Assembly: GCA_003516285.1 (NCBI GenBank)
Contig: DPCK01000110.1
Location: forward strand, 63,677 to 87,586
Length of the DNA stretch: 23,910 nucleotides
Direction of reading: 5' to 3'
DNA from: Lutibacter sp.
GTDB taxonomy: Bacteria > Bacteroidota > Bacteroidia > Flavobacteriales > Flavobacteriaceae
Positions 1 to 7,893 of this stretch are shown here, in pieces (within the stretch, counting starts at the first letter, position 1; each line of letters begins with the position of its first letter). The notes beneath the pieces were generated by a model, which saw only the letters and a list, made by a program, of their open reading frames with translations, had not been told where the DNA came from and searched no databases. A program made the translations under genes and the position numbers.

Positions 1-87
1 GATGACCTTATTAAAGTCAATAATTTTAAGACCTATGAGGTAAAATTTTCAGATCATTTTCCCATTATGGCCCGAATAAATTTTTAG
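1..87 (+). CDS. C-terminal end of an endonuclease/exonuclease/phosphatase (EEP) family protein, partial
   Basis: The first 28 codons are open in frame 1 and end at a TAG at 85-87. The residues include KFSDHFPIMARINF. An S-D-H-x-P-(I/V) motif close to the C-terminus is the last conserved block of the EEP fold (DNase I, exonuclease III, sphingomyelinase and related phosphodiesterases), in which the His is catalytic and the Asp orients it. The start lies outside the window, so substrate and localisation cannot be judged. The family call rests on this one motif. Confidence 0.6.
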   Translation, partial: DDLIKVNNFKTYEVKFSDHFPIMARINF

Positions 88-165
88 GACAAACTGATAA
101 GTGTCAGTGCTAAAAAAATTATAGTTTCGTATTTTTCCGAACCATTTATAAAAACAAACCCTTTT

Positions 166-2319
166 ATGAAAAAAATATTTTTATTGCTGTTTTTAGGAAC
201 CTTTCTCACAGGATTTTCCCAACAAAAAACATTAAGTCTGGAAGATGCCGTTTTAGGCTATCAAAAAGGATTGAATCCCGCCTCATTAAACGACCTGAAA
301 TGGGTGAATAATTCGAATAGTTACGTTTTTCAAAAAGACAATGCATTGATTTTTACCGATGCCGTTTCAAACAAGATTACCAAAAATATTCCGCTTTCCG
401 ATCTTCAAAAAAACTATCCTGAATTAAAGCGATTTCCACGAATTATGGAGATATCCACCAATGAGTTGGTGTTTTCCTATAAAAATTTTATTGAAACCTT
501 TAATCATAACAACTTATCAAGAAGTGCTACCATTTCTTACGATGAAGCGGCAGAAAATAAAGAATACAATGCAAAAGCCAAGGCAATTGCTTATACCTTG
601 AACAACAATTTATATCTTGGAACTGCGGCAAACCCAAAAATTGCGGTGACCAATATTGAAGATAAGAATATTGTGTCCGGACAAGCGATTCACAGAAGTG
701 AATTTGGCATTGTGAAAGGAACTTTCTGGAGCCCCGAAGGAAATTATTTGGCATTTTACCAAAAAAATGAAAGCAATGTAACCGATTATCCTTTGGTTGA
801 TATCACCACTTACCCAGCTTCATTAAAGAATATTAAATATCCGATGGCCGGCCAAGGCAGCGAAATTGCCAAAATTGGGATTTATAATTTACAAACACAA
901 CAAACTGTTTACTTGAATATTGATACTTCCGACGAACATTATCTGACAAATTTATCCTGGACACCCGATGAAAAATACGTGTTGGTTGCTGAAATTAACC
1001 GAGGCCAAAATCACGTTTGGTACAACCGTTATGAGGTTGCAACAGGTGAAAAAGTGAATACCTTGTTTGAAGAAACCAATGACAAATGGACCGAACCAGA
1101 GCAAGCTGCCGTATTTTTACCCAACAGCAACACCAACTTTTTATGGTTTAGCGAGCGTGACGGATTTATGAATTTGTACCACTACACCACCGAAGGTAAA
1201 CTGGTGAAACAAGTGACAAAATTCAATTGGGTGGTGACCGGAATTTTAGGTTTTGACGAAAGCGGAAAAAATGTATTTATTACAGGAACCGGAACCGATC
1301 CAAGAGAAATGCATACGTTTAAAGTGAATTTAAAATCCGGAAAATATGCCAAACTTACCAATACAAACGGAACGCATTCCACGCAATTAAGCACCAATGG
1401 GAAGTATTTAATTGACAGTTACAGCAACTTGACCATTCCTGCAAAAATTGAAATAGTTGATACCAATAAAGGAAAATCAACTTCCATATTTACAGCTGAA
1501 AATCCGCTAAAAAACTACAACTTGGGAACCACCGAATTTGTAAACCTGAAAGGAAAAAACGGCACCGACTTGTATGCGAAAATCACAAAACCAGCCAATT
1601 TTGATGCTACAAAAAAATATCCGGTCTTGGTTTATGTATATGGCGGTCCGCACGCGCAATTGGTCAAAAATTCGTGGTTGGCAGGTTCTAATTTATGGAT
1701 GGTGGCATTTGCATCCTTAGAAAATTATATCGTTTTTACGATTGACAACAGAGGTTCAGAAAACAGAGGCTTCGCCTTTGAAAGCAGTATTCACCGCAAT
1801 TTGGGTGATGTTGAAATCGAAGACCAGCTCACAGGAATTGACTATTTGAAATCACTGGATTTTGTGGACAGCAAAAGAATTGCCGTTAACGGATGGAGTT
1901 ATGGCGGATTTATGACCACCAGTTTAATGCTTCGAAACCCGGGCGTTTTCACCACTGCTGTTGCCGGCGGACCGGTAACCGACTGGAAATATTATGAAGT
2001 GATGTACGGAGAACGCTATATGGATACGCCTCAGGAAAACCCTGAAGGTTACGAAAAAGCAAAAGTTCACAATTACATTAAAAATTTAGACGGTAAATTA
2101 CTGCTAATTCACGGCAGTGTAGATCCGGTTGTGGTTCCGCAGCACAGTATGACCTTGTTGCAGGAAGCCGTTAAACAAAAAATGCAGATAGATTTTTTCA
2201 CCTATCCAATGCACGAACACAATGTTGGCGGCATTGACAGGGCACATTTGATTAAAAAAATGATGGATTATATTGTTGAAAATAATAAAAGTCCCCTAGC
2301 CCCCAAAGAGGAAATTTAA
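166..2319 (+). CDS. Secreted S9 family serine exopeptidase, prolyl tripeptidyl peptidase (PtpA)-like
   Basis: This 717-residue protein has an N-terminal signal peptide (about residues 1-18, cleavage near GFS-QQ), a DPP IV-type beta-propeller (about 90-450) and a C-terminal alpha/beta-hydrolase domain (about 480-705). The triad is visible: Ser578 in GWSYGGF, Asp653 in HGSVDPVVV and His685 in HEHNVGG. These spacings (75 and 107 residues from the Ser) equal those I recall for Porphyromonas gingivalis PtpA (Ser603, Asp678, His710). Two further residues match PtpA: a single propeller Glu (Glu179, in HRSEFG) replacing the double Glu of true DPP IV, and Glu611 in YYEVMYGERY. The expected role is periplasmic or surface release of N-terminal tripeptides ending in proline. 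The last residues, SPLAPKEEI, are not part of the fold; they are encoded by a dispersed DNA repeat at 2287-2316. DPP IV activity is the main alternative. Confidence 0.88.
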   Translation: MKKIFLLLFLGTFLTGFSQQKTLSLEDAVLGYQKGLNPASLNDLKWVNNSNSYVFQKDNALIFTDAVSNKITKNIPLSDLQKNYPELKRFPRIMEISTNELVFSYKNFIETFNHNNLSRSATISYDEAAENKEYNAKAKAIAYTLNNNLYLGTAANPKIAVTNIEDKNIVSGQAIHRSEFGIVKGTFWSPEGNYLAFYQKNESNVTDYPLVDITTYPASLKNIKYPMAGQGSEIAKIGIYNLQTQQTVYLNIDTSDEHYLTNLSWTPDEKYVLVAEINRGQNHVWYNRYEVATGEKVNTLFEETNDKWTEPEQAAVFLPNSNTNFLWFSERDGFMNLYHYTTEGKLVKQVTKFNWVVTGILGFDESGKNVFITGTGTDPREMHTFKVNLKSGKYAKLTNTNGTHSTQLSTNGKYLIDSYSNLTIPAKIEIVDTNKGKSTSIFTAENPLKNYNLGTTEFVNLKGKNGTDLYAKITKPANFDATKKYPVLVYVYGGPHAQLVKNSWLAGSNLWMVAFASLENYIVFTIDNRGSENRGFAFESSIHRNLGDVEIEDQLTGIDYLKSLDFVDSKRIAVNGWSYGGFMTTSLMLRNPGVFTTAVAGGPVTDWKYYEVMYGERYMDTPQENPEGYEKAKVHNYIKNLDGKLLLIHGSVDPVVVPQHSMTLLQEAVKQKMQIDFFTYPMHEHNVGGIDRAHLIKKMMDYIVENNKSPLAPKEEI
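2287..2316 (-). repeat. Dispersed GC-rich repeat, copy A, inside the 3' end of the S9 peptidase gene
   Basis: The minus strand reads AATTTCCTCTTTGGGGG then CTAGGGGACTTTT. It aligns column by column with copy B (3916-3947) and copy C (21931-21957), all following the plan AATT-CCCCC-TTCG-GGGG-TTAG-GGGGC-TTTT. In the coding direction it supplies the codons for KSPLAPKEEI and runs up to the TAA stop of the peptidase gene. The hairpin is weaker here than in copy B because of mismatches. Confidence 0.7.
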
Positions 2320-2426
2320 TAAATTGCTAAAGTTGAAGGCAATAGAAAATTAACAATTTGTAATTTTTAAATACCTGACACAATACTTTAGCGTTTAAAT
2401 AGTAAACAAGAAATTATAATTATCTC

Positions 2427-3254
2427 ATGGAACCCCAAATTTTAGTAAGCCCCGACAAATACTCCATCGTTAAAATTGATCAAGGTGAATTGGTCAGCTT
2501 TTTAAAAAATAAGGAAGAACTGATTCACCAAAAAGGAGAACCAGGATGGCGGAATTCCGACACCGAAATGTTTCCAGTCATTGGCCCGACAGAAGCGGCT
2601 GATTTTACGGTTGTAACGCCAAAAGGCAAGGCGATTCAGGACCAGCACGGACTTTTACGGGAACTGACATACAATTTAATGGAAAGCGGTGAACATTTTG
2701 CCGTTTTCCAAAAAGATTATGCTGCAAATACCAGTGTAAAAAATTCAAAGTTCCCTGAAAAATCACCAAAGGAAAAATTGTCCTGGCCTTATGATTTCAG
2801 ATTCAAAAAATTATTTGAATTGTCAAACGATTCCCTTAAAATTACTTTTGAGATTGAGGCCGGAAAAGGAATGCCATTTATGCTGGGTTACCATCCTGCA
2901 TTTAAATTATCGGGCGACAAAAGTGAAATTTGCAAAACAAAAACTCAGGAAGTTTCCCTTCAAAAAATCTTAGAAGGCGGCTCAACAGCCTTTCCTGCTT
3001 TAAATTCCCAAGAAATTAAATTGATTAAGAATAAAGGCTATAATCTTTCTATAAAAACGAAAGGTTTTGACAACTTTATGTTGTGGACAGAAGTGCCCAA
3101 TATGCTGTGTATTGAACCAATCACCGCTTATCCTTATTCAAAAGGTGAACAGCCGCTTTCTGAAAAATTGTTTTGTGTTTCGAACGGAGAAGATTCTTTT
3201 GAGGTTGTGATTACCCCGTTTAAAGATCCTTTAATCAATAGCGTTTATTTATGA
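2427..3254 (+). CDS. Aldose 1-epimerase (galactose mutarotase-like) family protein
   Basis: The 275-residue product has no signal peptide and is probably cytosolic. It shows the mutarotase plan: QHGLLREL with His74, MLGYHPAF with His156 in a family-typical G-Y-H-P context, and CIEPITAYP with Glu230 as the expected catalytic base. The length and the lack of classical GalM signature blocks place it with the LacX/YeaD-like branch, whose exact hexose or hexose-phosphate substrate is often unknown. The gene lies 107 bp after the S9 peptidase on the same strand. A near-consensus -7 box (TACTTTAG, 1 mismatch) occurs around 2383-2390, so it may have its own promoter. No sugar-utilisation genes flank it. 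Confidence 0.8.
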   Translation: MEPQILVSPDKYSIVKIDQGELVSFLKNKEELIHQKGEPGWRNSDTEMFPVIGPTEAADFTVVTPKGKAIQDQHGLLRELTYNLMESGEHFAVFQKDYAANTSVKNSKFPEKSPKEKLSWPYDFRFKKLFELSNDSLKITFEIEAGKGMPFMLGYHPAFKLSGDKSEICKTKTQEVSLQKILEGGSTAFPALNSQEIKLIKNKGYNLSIKTKGFDNFMLWTEVPNMLCIEPITAYPYSKGEQPLSEKLFCVSNGEDSFEVVITPFKDPLINSVYL

Positions 3255-3932
3255 TTATAGTCTTGCGGTCGTGCTGTCTTGCAGTTTATCTAACTTATAA
3301 CTTTCCTAATTTTAACTTCGGTCTTTTAACTTTTTAGGAAAACATTGCTAGGCTCATTATTACAAAGGAACAACTCCAAATAATAATGACAAATGCAATT
3401 ACAAATGCTATTTTAACTTCTTTCATAGTAGAAAGTTATTATTTTATATTGGCCATCTTTGCCCGCCGTCTGGCAAGTGTAATCGGCATACCAATAATCG
3501 TGTTCGCATCTTGTTACCGTTGGGTCATTTCAAAACGGAAATTAATTTGAACGGATGTAAAATAACAAAAAATAATTCATTTAAATTAAACAACTTTGTA
3601 ACTGTTATAAAATACTGTATCAGCGTAATAAAATTTCATTTAAACGTTAAAAATCAATAACTTAGATTGAAATAAAAATTACCAACATTTTGCACATCAT
3701 CAATTATAATGCTGTAATCATAGCCAAAAATTTAGTTGACTTGACTAAGCGTCAAAAATTGGATTGGCTATCGCAATTGTTTTGTGAGTTAACTGCAGAA
3801 AGAGTATTCTGCACACAGTTTTCAGTTTTCAGTATTTAGAATTTTAACCTTTTTTCCAGTCCCCAACCCTTTCTCGGGAATGCCTCCTGTTCTCCAGACT
3901 TTTTCATCCAGCTAAAATTCCCCCTTCGGGGG
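3255..3932. other. 678-bp gene-poor intergenic region
   Basis: No ORF here looks like a conserved protein. It holds a possible 30-codon membrane peptide on the minus strand (3334-3426), a small GC-rich dyad (TTGCC...GGCAA, about 3469-3487), a tandem CAGTTTT stretch (about 3816-3833) and, at its right edge, repeat copy B. The left gene points right and the right gene points left, so the region also holds the 3' ends of two convergent transcripts. I see no tRNA or known riboswitch. Confidence 0.6.
3334..3426 (-). CDS. Possible small (30 aa) hydrophobic membrane peptide
   Basis: An ATG at 3426 opens a 30-codon frame ending in TAA at 3334. The peptide begins MKEVKIAFVIAFVIIIW and ends MSLAMFS: a short charged head (K, E, K), then a nearly unbroken hydrophobic stretch long enough for one transmembrane helix, with a Cys near the middle. 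The sequence TAACTTTC, one mismatch from the Bacteroidota -7 box, lies 5 nt before the ATG, which would give an almost leaderless mRNA. I do not recognise a family. It could be chance, because AT-rich DNA readily yields hydrophobic codons, but the Lys-first, single-helix layout is typical of real small membrane proteins. Confidence 0.3.
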   Translation of the reverse strand: MKEVKIAFVIAFVIIIWSCSFVIMSLAMFS

Positions 3933-3947
3933 TTAGGGGGCTTTTTT
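3916..3947 (+). repeat. Dispersed GC-rich repeat, copy B, covering the stop codon of the SBP gene; possible terminator
   Basis: The plus strand reads AATTCCCCCTTCGGGGG followed by TTAGGGGGCTTTTTT. CCCCC-TTC-GGGGG forms a 5-bp stem, and the second G-run followed by T6 allows an alternative stem ending in a T tract. In the minus direction CCCCCGAAGGGGG is followed by AATTTT, so it could terminate the minus-strand lipoprotein transcript. The TAA stop of that gene (3933-3935) lies within the repeat, and its last residues, KKAP, are repeat-encoded. Confidence 0.7.
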
Positions 3948-5540
3948 CACCCTCTTCAAACTCAATAAATTCACAGGGTTAATTCCCAAACCACTTATGT
4001 TTTTTTGTGAAAACCGAACAACTTCATCATAATATAAAGGAATCACAACGGCGGATTCCATAATTAGACTGTCCATTTTTTGATACAAAACATAACGTTT
4101 TGAGTTGTCGGTTGTTTGAATCGCCTTTTCGTAAAGCGCATCAAATTCTTTTGTGCTGTAATGGGTATAATTTGGCCCATTTGGAGAGAAATTTTTACTG
4201 TGAAATATAAAAAGGTAATTTTCTGCATCCGGATAATCGGCAACCCAACTGCCTCTAAATATACTCAACTGTCCGTTTACTTTTGCTTGTCTTAAGGTAG
4301 AAGGCGGCATCACATCAATATTCACTTGAAGTCCGGTTCGTTGTAATTCGCGCTGAATATACTCACACAAATCTAAATATTGGCTGTTGGTGCTAATGGT
4401 AATCGACGGATTTAAATTTCCGGTTTCGGCAATGTACGATTGCACCAATTCCTTCGCTTTTTCCGGCTGATAGGTATAACCTTCCATATTGTTGAATGAT
4501 GGCAAACCTTTGGGAATGAAACCATTTATGGCTGGAGTTCCAATGCCATTTCGCAAATATTTAATCATTTTTATGCGATCAAAACCATAATTGATTGCTT
4601 TTCTGATTTTTACGGAATTTACTTCTTTTTCAGCTGCATCAACATAAATTCCTAGATATTCGGTGTTCAAATAAGGTCCAGAAACCATATGAATCTGATT
4701 TTTATAATGTTCCTTAAGTTGCCCATCTGAAGTTAATAAATCATCTTTGTAAGAAGCATCGATACTGCTCATAAAATCAATATTTCCCTGAATAAATTGC
4801 AAAAATTCACTCTGCTTGTCGGGTAAAAAAGTGATGGCAACAGCTTCCAAATATGGCAAACGATTGCCATTTTCATCCTTTTCGTGGTAATCTTTGTTTT
4901 TACGGAAAACCAATTTGGTATTTTCAACCCACAATTTAAATTGAAAAGGCCCTGTTCCTATCGGATTTGATCTAAAGGTATTTCCAAAAAACGCCAAGGC
5001 TTCAAAAGGAACCACAGAGCAATATTTCATACCCAACAAACTTAAAAATGGCGGAAAAGGCTGTTTTAATTGGACGACAAAAGTGCTGTCGTTTTTGGAT
5101 TCAAATGTTGAAACAAAATCCAATACCCATTTTCCGGAAGACGCCACTTTGGGATCCAGCAAACGATTAAAACTAAATTCAAAATCGCTTGCAATTACTG
5201 ATCTTGTGGAGTCTTTGCCAAACAAAATATGCTTGTGAAATTTTATGTCTTTTTTTAAATTGAATGCATACGTTTTCCCATCCTCAGAAATGGTCCAGGA
5301 ATGGGCAATATCTGGTTGCACATTTAAACTGTCATCCAATTGCACCAAGCCGTTAAATAACTGATTCACAGCCCAAATAGTTTGCAAATCCTTTGAAAAT
5401 GCCGGATCTAATGTGGTAATATTCGCGTGTTCATTGTATCTAAACACCAAATTTTCGTCTTGCTCCCTGTTTTTTCCTGAACACGAAACCAGCAACCAGC
5501 AACCAAAAACAAATAAATAAAAACTATTTCTCAAATCCAT
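3933..5540 (-). CDS. ABC transporter substrate-binding lipoprotein, family 5 (peptide/oligopeptide type)
   Basis: I start this at the ATG at 5540, not at the longer upstream ATG at 5600, because it puts a lipoprotein signal at the N-terminus: MDLRNS, a hydrophobic core, then the lipobox LVSC with Cys20. The resulting 535 residues fit SBP_bac_5 (DppA/OppA) proteins. Family features include NITTLDPAFSKD near the mature N-terminus, WTISEDGKTYAFNLKKDIKFH (part of the standard W-x-x-S-x-D-G-x-x-Y-x-F-x-L motif), NPIGTGPF and KIRKAINYGFDR. It should bind peptides or similar ligands at the membrane. No permease or ATPase gene is adjacent, so it is an orphan here. The start overlaps the ABM gene by 17 nt, and the stop lies in repeat copy B. 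Confidence 0.85.
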   Translation of the reverse strand: MDLRNSFYLFVFGCWLLVSCSGKNREQDENLVFRYNEHANITTLDPAFSKDLQTIWAVNQLFNGLVQLDDSLNVQPDIAHSWTISEDGKTYAFNLKKDIKFHKHILFGKDSTRSVIASDFEFSFNRLLDPKVASSGKWVLDFVSTFESKNDSTFVVQLKQPFPPFLSLLGMKYCSVVPFEALAFFGNTFRSNPIGTGPFQFKLWVENTKLVFRKNKDYHEKDENGNRLPYLEAVAITFLPDKQSEFLQFIQGNIDFMSSIDASYKDDLLTSDGQLKEHYKNQIHMVSGPYLNTEYLGIYVDAAEKEVNSVKIRKAINYGFDRIKMIKYLRNGIGTPAINGFIPKGLPSFNNMEGYTYQPEKAKELVQSYIAETGNLNPSITISTNSQYLDLCEYIQRELQRTGLQVNIDVMPPSTLRQAKVNGQLSIFRGSWVADYPDAENYLFIFHSKNFSPNGPNYTHYSTKEFDALYEKAIQTTDNSKRYVLYQKMDSLIMESAVVIPLYYDEVVRFSQKNISGLGINPVNLLSLKRVKKAP

Positions 5541-5847
5541 ACTCACGTTCCACTTTACAAATTCTGACTTTAAATGCTTTGTACCAAATACTTCTGCCAT
5601 TTTCTCTTGCTTCTGTATGCGCTGTATGCAATTTCCATTTTTTTATGGATTCCAAACTTTCCCAATAACTCACTGTGATTCCTAAATCATTTCTGGCCGA
5701 TTCAACACCCAAAAAACCTTCTTGTTTTTCGGCCAGTTCAACCATTTTATCTGACATTTCTGCATATTCTAAATCATCTTCAGTCCTCATTGAAGTAAAA
5801 ACTACTGCGTAATAAGGTGGTTTTGGCGTTTTCGCAATCATTGTCAT
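5524..5847 (-). CDS. Antibiotic biosynthesis monooxygenase (ABM) domain protein, YqjZ/HmoA-like
   Basis: The product is 107 residues, the usual length of single ABM ferredoxin-like domains that act as dimers. Recognisable stretches are YYAVVFTSMR (first strand), EGFLGVESAR, ITVSYWESLESIKKWK, HTEARENGR and a terminal VEREYGF, which together resemble the YqjZ-like group. Related proteins include cofactor-free monooxygenases and haem-degrading enzymes, but no substrate can be assigned from sequence. Its last 17 nt overlap the start of the downstream lipoprotein gene, which suggests co-transcription and possible translational coupling. It is divergent from mtaB with 43 bp between the starts. Translation could also begin at the ATG two codons later (5841). 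Confidence 0.75.
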   Translation of the reverse strand: MTMIAKTPKPPYYAVVFTSMRTEDDLEYAEMSDKMVELAEKQEGFLGVESARNDLGITVSYWESLESIKKWKLHTAHTEARENGRSIWYKAFKVRICKVEREYGFEK

Positions 5848-5870
5848 AAAAATATAATTCAGTACTTTTG
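5841..5870 (+). promoter_or_regulatory. Predicted Bacteroidota-type promoter of mtaB
   Basis: The -7 box TACTTTTG (5863-5870) fits TAnnTTTG exactly, and a TTG at 5841-5843 lies 19 nt upstream, at the expected -33 distance. Transcription would start about 15 nt before the mtaB ATG at 5891. The -33 part overlaps the start of the divergent ABM gene. Confidence 0.55.
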
Positions 5871-5890
5871 CATTCGATAAATGTACAAGA

Positions 5891-7228
5891 ATGAGCGCAC
5901 AAAAAAAAGTCGCATTTTACACATTGGGCTGTAAACTTAATTTTTCAGAAACTTCCACCATTGCCAGAAACTTTCAAGATGAAGGTTTTGAACGTGTGGA
6001 GTTCGACGAAGTAGCTGATATATACGTCATTAACACTTGTTCTGTAACGGACAATGCCGATAAAAGATTTAAATCCATCGTTAAATCCGCTTTAAAACAA
6101 AACGAAAAAGCATTTTTAATTGCCATTGGCTGTTACGCCCAATTAAAACCTGAGGAATTGGCTGCCGTTGATGGCGTTGATTTGGTTTTGGGCGCCACGG
6201 AAAAATTTAAAGTGACCGATTATATCCACAATCTTTCTAAAAATGAGTTGGGCGAAGTGCATTCCTGTGAAATTGAAGATGCCAATTTTTACGTGAGCTC
6301 CTACTCTTTTGGCGACAGAACAAGAGCTTTTTTAAAGGTGCAGGACGGCTGCGACTATAAATGCACCTATTGCACCATTCCGCTGGCAAGGGGGATTTCC
6401 CGAAGCGATACTTTAGAAAATGTATTGGAAAATGCCAGAGAAATTTCAGAAAAAGGCATTAAGGAAATTGTGCTTACAGGTGTAAACATTGGAGATTACG
6501 GAAAAGGGGAATTTGGAAACAAAAAACACGAACACACTTTTCTCGACTTGGTGAAAGCTTTGGATACTGTTGAAGGCATTCATCGTTTCAGAATTTCATC
6601 CATAGAGCCCAATCTGCTTCAGCAAGAAACTATCGATTTTGTGGCCGAATCCAGAAGTTTTGTGCCGCATTTTCATATTCCGCTGCAAAGCGGCAGCGAT
6701 ATTTTACTCAAATTGATGAAACGCCGTTATTTAAAGGAAACGTACACCAACCGCGTTGAAGCCATCAAAAATAAAATGCCGAATGCCTGTATTGGGGTTG
6801 ATGTAATCATCGGATTTCCTGGAGAAACGGATGAATTATTTTTGGAAACCTACAACTATTTAAATGAATTGGACATTTCCTATTTGCACGTTTTTACCTA
6901 TTCTGAAAGGCCAAATACAGAAGCTGTTGAAATGAAAGGTGTTGTACCGCAGAATGTTCGCAACAAACGAAGCAAAATGCTCAGAGGCTTGTCGATTAAA
7001 AAACGAAGGGCATTTTATGAAAGCCAGATGGGAAAAAATTTCACTGTTTTATTTGAAAGCGAAAATAAAGACGGCTACATATATGGATTTACGGAAAATT
7101 ACGTGAAAGTAAAAACACCTTGGAATCCGGAATTGGTAAATACGCTCCACGAAATTATATTGACCGAAATTAATGAAGAAGGCATTGTGCGTTTTGACTG
7201 GCAAAAACAACCAGTTTTTAGCAACTAA
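5891..7228 (+). CDS. mtaB: tRNA (N6-L-threonylcarbamoyladenosine(37)-C2)-methylthiotransferase MtaB
   Basis: The 445-residue protein has the three-domain methylthiotransferase layout: an N-terminal UPF0004 domain with cluster Cys14, Cys50 and Cys81; a radical SAM core with Cys154, Cys158 and Cys161 in QDGCDYKCTYCTIPLARG; and a C-terminal TRAM domain (about 375-440). LGCKLNFSE at the N-terminus is the MtaB form, whereas MiaB and RimO differ at this motif. It converts t6A to ms2t6A at position 37 of tRNAs reading ANN codons, using two 4Fe-4S clusters and SAM. A clear promoter lies just upstream. marC follows after 23 bp, so mtaB probably leads a short operon with marC and the hydrolase gene. 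Confidence 0.93.
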   Translation: MSAQKKVAFYTLGCKLNFSETSTIARNFQDEGFERVEFDEVADIYVINTCSVTDNADKRFKSIVKSALKQNEKAFLIAIGCYAQLKPEELAAVDGVDLVLGATEKFKVTDYIHNLSKNELGEVHSCEIEDANFYVSSYSFGDRTRAFLKVQDGCDYKCTYCTIPLARGISRSDTLENVLENAREISEKGIKEIVLTGVNIGDYGKGEFGNKKHEHTFLDLVKALDTVEGIHRFRISSIEPNLLQQETIDFVAESRSFVPHFHIPLQSGSDILLKLMKRRYLKETYTNRVEAIKNKMPNACIGVDVIIGFPGETDELFLETYNYLNELDISYLHVFTYSERPNTEAVEMKGVVPQNVRNKRSKMLRGLSIKKRRAFYESQMGKNFTVLFESENKDGYIYGFTENYVKVKTPWNPELVNTLHEIILTEINEEGIVRFDWQKQPVFSN

Positions 7229-7251
7229 ATTTATATTAAAAAAGAAAAATT

Positions 7252-7893
7252 GTGAGTGATTTATATCCTTTTGCCTTATTGGTTTTTACTTCGTTTTTTA
7301 CGCTGATAAATCCGTTGGGCACGATGCCGATATTTATGTCGATGACCGCCACTTTAAGCAAACAACGGCGCAAACAAACAGCCAAAAAAGCAACCTTAGT
7401 GGCATTTTTTACCATTATTGCCTTCGCTTTTTCGGGCCAGATTTTATTTAAATTCTTCGGAATTTCCGTAAACAGTTTCAGAATTGTTGGGGGCGTTATT
7501 TTCTTTACGATGGGCTGGGATATGTTACAGGCAAGATTGGGCAGTTTTAAACATACCGATGACGAAGACAAAATTGATGCTTATGTGGAAGATATTTCCA
7601 TAACACCGCTTGCAATTCCTATGATTTGCGGACCCGGAGCCATTACAAACGCCATTATTTTGATGGAAGACGCCAATGAAATTCCGCTAAAAATAGTGTT
7701 AATTGCCACAGTGGCATTCATCCTGTTTTTAACCTATCTCATATTGGTTGGCGCTAGTAAAATCACCGAAAAAATGGGCAAAACGGGAAATAAAGTGATG
7801 ATGCGCTTAATGGGGTTGATTGTGATGGTCATTGCCGTTGAATTTTTCTTCAGCGGATTAAAACCAATTATTTTAGACATCCTAAACAGTTAA
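7252..7893 (+). CDS. MarC family integral membrane protein
   Basis: Translation starts at GTG (7252), 23 bp after mtaB, giving 213 residues with about six hydrophobic helices. MarC family markers are LINPLGTMPIFMSMT near the N-terminus and SITPLAIPMICGPGAI (116-131) after a central charged loop (HTDDEDKIDAYVED). The family sits in the inner membrane. It was once linked to multiple antibiotic resistance, but that link was not upheld, and its transport function remains undefined; some databases label it an NAAT transporter. Its TAA stop overlaps the next ATG by one base (TAATG), so the downstream hydrolase is very probably translationally coupled. Confidence 0.9.
   Translation: MSDLYPFALLVFTSFFTLINPLGTMPIFMSMTATLSKQRRKQTAKKATLVAFFTIIAFAFSGQILFKFFGISVNSFRIVGGVIFFTMGWDMLQARLGSFKHTDDEDKIDAYVEDISITPLAIPMICGPGAITNAIILMEDANEIPLKIVLIATVAFILFLTYLILVGASKITEKMGKTGNKVMMRLMGLIVMVIAVEFFFSGLKPIILDILNS

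Noticed and set aside
122..137. Near -7 boxes TAGTTTCG and TATTTTTC before the S9 peptidase gene
   Set aside because: Each has one mismatch and neither has a clear -33 partner, so I cannot choose a promoter.
2346..2368. AAAATTA / TAATTTT dyad followed by T's after the S9 peptidase gene, as a terminator
   Set aside because: The stem is seven A-T pairs only and would be too weak; such dyads are expected by chance in AT-rich DNA.
3448..3511. A 21-codon minus-strand ATG frame over the GC-rich dyad at 3469-3487
   Set aside because: It is very short, spans a palindromic repeat-like sequence (LPDGGQ-type translation) and has no further support.
3667..3840. A 57-codon open frame starting at ATT with residues such as NLVDLTKRQKLDWLSQLFCEL
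   Set aside because: It has no ATG, GTG or TTG start at the beginning and no recognisable family, and it ends in a low-complexity CAGTTTT repeat. It could be a gene remnant, but the support is too thin to call.
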